A DNA stretch of 46,594 nucleotides from Caryophanales bacterium (GTDB lineage: Bacteria > Bacillota_I > Bacilli_A > RFN20 > CAG-288). How positions within the stretch are numbered: the first letter of the stretch is position 1; every line of letters starts with the position of its first letter. Under the pieces are notes generated by a model, which saw only the letters and a list, made by a program, of their open reading frames with translations, did not search any database and was not told where the DNA came from. The stretch is from the NCBI GenBank assembly GCA_021621525.1, contig JAJVUU010000006.1, positions 1 through 46,594 on the forward strand, in the 5' to 3' direction. Positions 42,415 through 46,594 of this stretch are shown piece after piece. Position numbers and translations under genes: made by a program.

Positions 42415-44829
42415 ATGCCAATCATTGAAACGCTCTCCGTTCATGATATCGTCGACGTTCTTTTGCGAAAAGGGCATCTCGATAACAGGATCTTCAACCA
42501 ATCAAGCATGCAGGAAGGAACCAGGCTTCATGCTCTCTACCAAAGAGAACAGGAGGATGGTTATTTTTCGGAATACCCTCTCCATATGACCTTCCGCCAG
42601 GAAGAGTATGTCTATAACGTCTCCGGCAAGGCCGATGGCGTCATCTTCAACGAAAAAGGAAATACCGCGACCGTCGAGGAAATCAAGACCACGGTGGCCG
42701 AACTCGATGAATTCATCCATGACCACGGCCAGTGGCATCTCGGTCAGGCGATGTTCTATGCTTACATGCTTGCCGTAGAGAAGAACCTTCCCCGGGTCGA
42801 AGTCCTCATGACCTATCTGAAGCAGCAGAACTACAAGATTTCCAAGCAGGTCAGACAATCCTACTCCAGAAAAGAACTCGAGACCTTTGTCCTGGATCTG
42901 ATTTTGCGCTATACAAGGTTTGAAAAGAAGGTCCAGCGTTTCAAAAAGGAAAGAAACGACTCCTGCAAGGGACTTGCCTTCCCATTTTCGGACTTCAGGG
43001 ATGGGCAGAAAAAGATGATGGACTTCGTCTCCAAAGCCGCAGAGGAACAAAAGAAAGTCTTCATCGAGGCTCCGACAGGAATCGGAAAGACGATATCCGT
43101 CCTCTATCCGAACCTTCTTCTCTTCGGCGAGGGAAAACTTGACCGCATCTTCTACCTCACCAGCAAGAATTCCATCAAGACCGTCGCCATGAACACGATG
43201 GAACTCTTCCACCAGAAAGAGGCGAAGGTCAAAGCCATCGAGTTCACATCCAAGGAACACATCTGCTTCAACGACAAAAAAGGACATTGCAATCCAGACG
43301 AATGTCCTTTTGCCCGGCATTATTACGACAAACTCTTCGATAGCATCTTCGATGCCCTGGAACTATACGATACCTTATCCAGGAAGAACATCGAATCCAT
43401 CTGTTATCAAAGGGAGATGTGTCCCTTCCAATTCCAGCTTGACTTAAGCCAGTTCTGTGACGTCTTGGTCATGGACTGCACCTATGTCTATGATTATCAT
43501 GACAGGCTCGGCCTGAACGAAGGAGCCTTGTCAAAGACCAGGGCTTGCCTTCTTGTCGATGAGTGTCATAACCTTCCTGACAGGGTCAGGGACATGTATT
43601 CCATCGAGATTCCCTTCTCCCTCTTCAAAGATGCCCTATCCCTTGTCGGATACCAGGAACTATCTGTCCTGAACCAAGATATCAGAGCGATGCTCAAGGA
43701 ACTTGAAGACCTTCCCACAGAGATGGAAAGCGACGAAGAAAAGAAGGAACGCATCCATATCCTGGAGAAGATTCCCGAAACCTTTTTGGATTCCCTTTAT
43801 GACTTCTCCGAAGACATGAAATACATCCTGAAGAAATATCCTCTTCTTGTCTCGGATGACCTGCTTGACTTCTTCTATCAGGTCAATTCCCTGTATTATC
43901 TTGGCAATCTTGTCAATGATGAGGAACATTCTGCTTCTTTCCTGACATATCTGCATCTAGACAATGAAGGAAACCTCTGTTCCATCCGTATCGCCAATCT
44001 CAATTCCAGGGGTATCATCAGGCAATATTCCGAATTCTTCACCAGCGTCGTCTATTTTTCAGCCACCCTTTCACCCAAGGATTACTACATCGACCTGCTG
44101 GGTGGAAAGAAGGATGAAGACGACTTTCTTTTCCTGCCTTCCCCGTTTCCAAAGGAAAACAGGAAGGTCTTCGTCGACTATAGGCTTTCCTTGCGTTACA
44201 GAGACAGGGATCAGACGCTGTTCCATGTCTTCTCCTTATGCAAGGCAGCCATCGAAGGAAAGAAAGGAAATTATTTCATCTTCTGTCCGAGCTTCGAATA
44301 CCAGGAAAGACTAAATGACTTCTTCCTCCAGGACCCCATAGAAGACAGCGATGTCATCCTCCAGGGAAGAAGCATGAGCGAAAACAAAAGAGATGAGTTC
44401 CTAAGCTGCTTCGATGGAAACAACACCAAGACCACCATCGGCCTGCTTGTCCTAGGAGGTGTCTTCTCGGAAGGCATCGACCTCTTAGGAGACAGGCTCA
44501 TCGGTGCCATCGTCATCTCGGTGGGAATTCCACAGGTATCCTTTGAAAGAAACCATATCAAGAAATACTATGATGAGGAAAACGAAGGACAGAAGGGCTT
44601 CAGCTATGCCTATGTCTATCCTGGCATCAACAGGATTCTTCAGGCGACGGGAAGAGTCATCCGTTCGGAACACGACAAAGGATTCATCCTCTTCATCGAT
44701 TCCCGCTTCCGCCAAAGCCAGTATCAGCAGGTCTTCGAAGAACTCTATCCTGACAGGGAAAGGGTCATATCCTCAAGCCAGGTCAGAACTCAATTGAAAC
44801 TATTTTGGAGGGACAAACATGAAATTTGA
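42415..44829 (+). CDS. PD-(D/E)xK nuclease - DinG/XPD-like helicase
   Basis: An 804-residue fusion. Residues ~1-180 form a Cas4/RecB-like nuclease domain with His39, Asp74 (GKADGV) and Glu89-x-Lys91 (EEIKTT). The rest is a Rad3/XPD/DinG superfamily 2 helicase: Walker [10 protein letters not shown] (218-226), DECH box (382-385), and C-terminal [10 protein letters not shown] and QATGRVIRS motifs. Cys284, Cys292, Cys297, Cys330 and Cys336 offer ligands for the expected Fe-S cluster. Likely role is DNA repair or processing of R-loops/blocked forks. Its 3' end overlaps lepA by 11 bases. Confidence 0.9.
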   Translation: MPIIETLSVHDIVDVLLRKGHLDNRIFNQSSMQEGTRLHALYQREQEDGYFSEYPLHMTFRQEEYVYNVSGKADGVIFNEKGNTATVEEIKTTVAELDEFIHDHGQWHLGQAMFYAYMLAVEKNLPRVEVLMTYLKQQNYKISKQVRQSYSRKELETFVLDLILRYTRFEKKVQRFKKERNDSCKGLAFPFSDFRDGQKKMMDFVSKAAEEQKKVFIEAPTGIGKTISVLYPNLLLFGEGKLDRIFYLTSKNSIKTVAMNTMELFHQKEAKVKAIEFTSKEHICFNDKKGHCNPDECPFARHYYDKLFDSIFDALELYDTLSRKNIESICYQREMCPFQFQLDLSQFCDVLVMDCTYVYDYHDRLGLNEGALSKTRACLLVDECHNLPDRVRDMYSIEIPFSLFKDALSLVGYQELSVLNQDIRAMLKELEDLPTEMESDEEKKERIHILEKIPETFLDSLYDFSEDMKYILKKYPLLVSDDLLDFFYQVNSLYYLGNLVNDEEHSASFLTYLHLDNEGNLCSIRIANLNSRGIIRQYSEFFTSVVYFSATLSPKDYYIDLLGGKKDEDDFLFLPSPFPKENRKVFVDYRLSLRYRDRDQTLFHVFSLCKAAIEGKKGNYFIFCPSFEYQERLNDFFLQDPIEDSDVILQGRSMSENKRDEFLSCFDGNNTKTTIGLLVLGGVFSEGIDLLGDRLIGAIVISVGIPQVSFERNHIKKYYDEENEGQKGFSYAYVYPGINRILQATGRVIRSEHDKGFILFIDSRFRQSQYQQVFEELYPDRERVISSSQVRTQLKLFWRDKHEI

Positions 44830-46594
44830 TCAAGAACATATCCGCAACTTCTGCGTCGTCGCACACATCGATCACGGCAAATCCACACTGTGTGACAGGA
44901 TCCTGGAAAAGACAGGCGCCGTCGAACAGAGGGAACTTCAGCCACAGCTTCTTGACGATATGTCCATCGAGAGGGAACGCGGCATCACCATCAAACTGAA
45001 TGCCGTCAGCGTCACCTACAAGGCGAAGAACGGACAGACCTACCTGTTCAACCTGATCGATACTCCAGGGCACGTCGACTTCACCTATGAAGTCAGCCGC
45101 TCTCTTTCCGCATGCGAAGGTGCCATCCTCATCGTCGATGCCACCCAAGGCGTACAGGCTCAGACCCTGGCAAACGGCTATCTTGCCATCGACAACGGCC
45201 TGAAGATTCTTCCTGTCGTCAACAAGGTCGACCTGCCCAGCGCCAACGTCGAAAGATGCCAGCTCGAACTTATCGATACCCTGGACATCGATCCTGACAA
45301 GGTCATCTCGGTTTCAGCCAAGACAGGAATCGGCGTAGACAACCTTCTTGAGCATATCGTCTCTGATCTGCCATGTCCGAAAGGAGACCCCAAGGCACCT
45401 TTGAAGGCTTTGATCTTCGATTCGAAGTCCGACTCCTATCGAGGTGTCATCGTCCTTGTCAGAGTCATGGAAGGAAGCGTGAAAGTCGGTGACGAAATCC
45501 GCTTCATGCAAAACGGTGATGTCTATCAAGTGACTGAAATCGGTATAAGAACGCCTAAGGAACAAAAGCAGGATTCTCTTTCAGCCGGTGAAGTAGGTTA
45601 CCTTGCCGCTTCCATCAAAAACATCAAAGATGTCATGGTCGGTGACACCATCACACTCAACAACAACCCTACGACAACACCTTTGAACGGCTTCAGAAAG
45701 ACCCAGCCGATGGTCTTTGCCGGACTTTATCCTAGCGACAACAAGGACTTTGAAAACCTTCACAGTGCCTTAGACAAGCTATCCTTGAACGATGCCGCCT
45801 TGGTCTATGAACCGGAGACCTCCATCGCCCTAGGTTCCGGCTTCCGCTGCGGCTTCCTTGGCCTTCTTCATATGGAAGTCGTCCAGGAAAGGTTGGAGAC
45901 GGAATTCGACCTTGACCTGATGGCCACGGCTCCAAGCGTCGTCTATGAAGTCCATTTCACGGATGGCAGCACCAAAATGATCCAGAATCCTGCCGAATTC
46001 CCCAAAGACAAGACCAAGGTCAAAGAGACTTTGGAGCCTTTTGCCGACGTCAACATCATGGTGCCGAAGGACTTCGTCGGAAACGTCATGACATTGTGCC
46101 AGAACAGACGAGGCATCTTCGATGTCATGAACTATATCGACGAAACCCGTGTCACCTTGAAATACAAGATGCCGTTAAGCGAAATCGTCTTTGATTTCTT
46201 CGACCGCCTCAAGTCCGTATCCCAGGGATACGCCTCCCTTGACTATGAGCTTCTCGGCTATGAGGTTTCCAATGTCGTCAGGATGGATATCCTTCTCAAC
46301 GGAGAGCCTGTGGATGCCTTGACCACCATCATCTTCGAAGGCTCCGCCTATCGCAGGGCAAGGGCCGTCGTCGACAAGCTCAAGGACGTCATTCCAAAGC
46401 AGCAGTTTGAGATTCCCGTCCAGGCGACCATCGGAAGCAAGATCATCGCCCGCAGCGACATCAAGGCCGTAAGAAAGGATGTCCTTGCCAAGTGCTACGG
46501 CGGTGACATTTCAAGAAAGAAGAAACTGCTTGAAAAGCAGAAGAAGGGCAAGAAGAGAATGAAGGAATTCGGAAAGGTCCAGGTACCTCAGGAA
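44819..46594 (+). CDS. lepA: elongation factor 4 (LepA), runs off the window
   Basis: LepA is a translational GTPase that acts on stalled or assembling ribosomes. The open frame of 592 codons has G1 [14 protein letters not shown] and NKVD motifs, then domains II-III and the LepA-specific C-terminal domain with [15 protein letters not shown]. It ends at the window edge about ten residues short of the normal C-terminus, with no internal stop. The ATG lies inside the end of the helicase gene, preceded by GGAGG. Confidence 0.96.
   Translation, partial: MKFDQEHIRNFCVVAHIDHGKSTLCDRILEKTGAVEQRELQPQLLDDMSIERERGITIKLNAVSVTYKAKNGQTYLFNLIDTPGHVDFTYEVSRSLSACEGAILIVDATQGVQAQTLANGYLAIDNGLKILPVVNKVDLPSANVERCQLELIDTLDIDPDKVISVSAKTGIGVDNLLEHIVSDLPCPKGDPKAPLKALIFDSKSDSYRGVIVLVRVMEGSVKVGDEIRFMQNGDVYQVTEIGIRTPKEQKQDSLSAGEVGYLAASIKNIKDVMVGDTITLNNNPTTTPLNGFRKTQPMVFAGLYPSDNKDFENLHSALDKLSLNDAALVYEPETSIALGSGFRCGFLGLLHMEVVQERLETEFDLDLMATAPSVVYEVHFTDGSTKMIQNPAEFPKDKTKVKETLEPFADVNIMVPKDFVGNVMTLCQNRRGIFDVMNYIDETRVTLKYKMPLSEIVFDFFDRLKSVSQGYASLDYELLGYEVSNVVRMDILLNGEPVDALTTIIFEGSAYRRARAVVDKLKDVIPKQQFEIPVQATIGSKIIARSDIKAVRKDVLAKCYGGDISRKKKLLEKQKKGKKRMKEFGKVQVPQE

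Overview
The window reads as chromosomal DNA of a low-to-medium GC Bacillota. The unusual mix of a Bacillus-type rimP-nusA-ylxR-ylxQ-infB-rbfA operon, a streptococcal-like PstS, a phosphoketolase and a DUF1667/FAD-oxidoreductase glycerol-3-phosphate module suggests the class Erysipelotrichia or a close relative. That placement is inference; no 16S is present. Genes are dense, use ATC/GTC/TTC-rich codons and UGA as stop, and show no insertion sequence, prophage or CRISPR array.

Layout. 1-5810: the translation/transcription-factor operon on the minus strand, from a strong promoter near 5790 through a leader with a terminator-like hairpin, then rimP, nusA, ylxR, ylxQ, infB, rbfA and a terminator near 270. 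6006-10956: plus-strand genes for a heterodimeric ABC exporter, a nicotinamidase-like hydrolase and an MntP-type manganese exporter. 11027-14995: minus-strand alaS-ruvX plus an unknown gene. 15139-15774: a solitary PemK/MazF-like protein. 15846-18926: a minus-strand three-gene redox operon (GlpA-like, NAD/FAD oxidoreductase, DUF1667) with a cre-like site on its promoter. 19036-26369: glyA, a cytidylate-kinase-like gene, rluA-DUF3737-patB, GNAT-flavodoxin, and several small unknown genes.

26417-33590 is a complete phosphate-starvation regulon in one block: PhoP-box-like repeats, pstS, pstC, pstA, pstB, phoU, phoP, phoR and a terminator. The uptake system, its regulator PhoU and the two-component system that should read the upstream boxes are therefore encoded together. 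33972-38312 holds purA, a histidine phosphatase and phosphoketolase. 38438-41646 is a MacB/FtsX-type ABC system. 41737-42414 is a non-coding island with tRNA-Phe (an unusual T-loop), a 27-bp hairpin and a possible structured RNA. 42415-46594 holds a nuclease-helicase fusion overlapping lepA, which runs off the window.

There is no obvious new multi-gene defence or metabolic system. The best leads are the structured island at 41950-42200, the solitary MazF-like gene with a palindrome in its translation-initiation region, the attenuator-like nusA leader, a PstA with a large extracytoplasmic insertion, the C55 tRNA-Phe, and a recurrent TGNTAGAAT promoter element, including leaderless cases.
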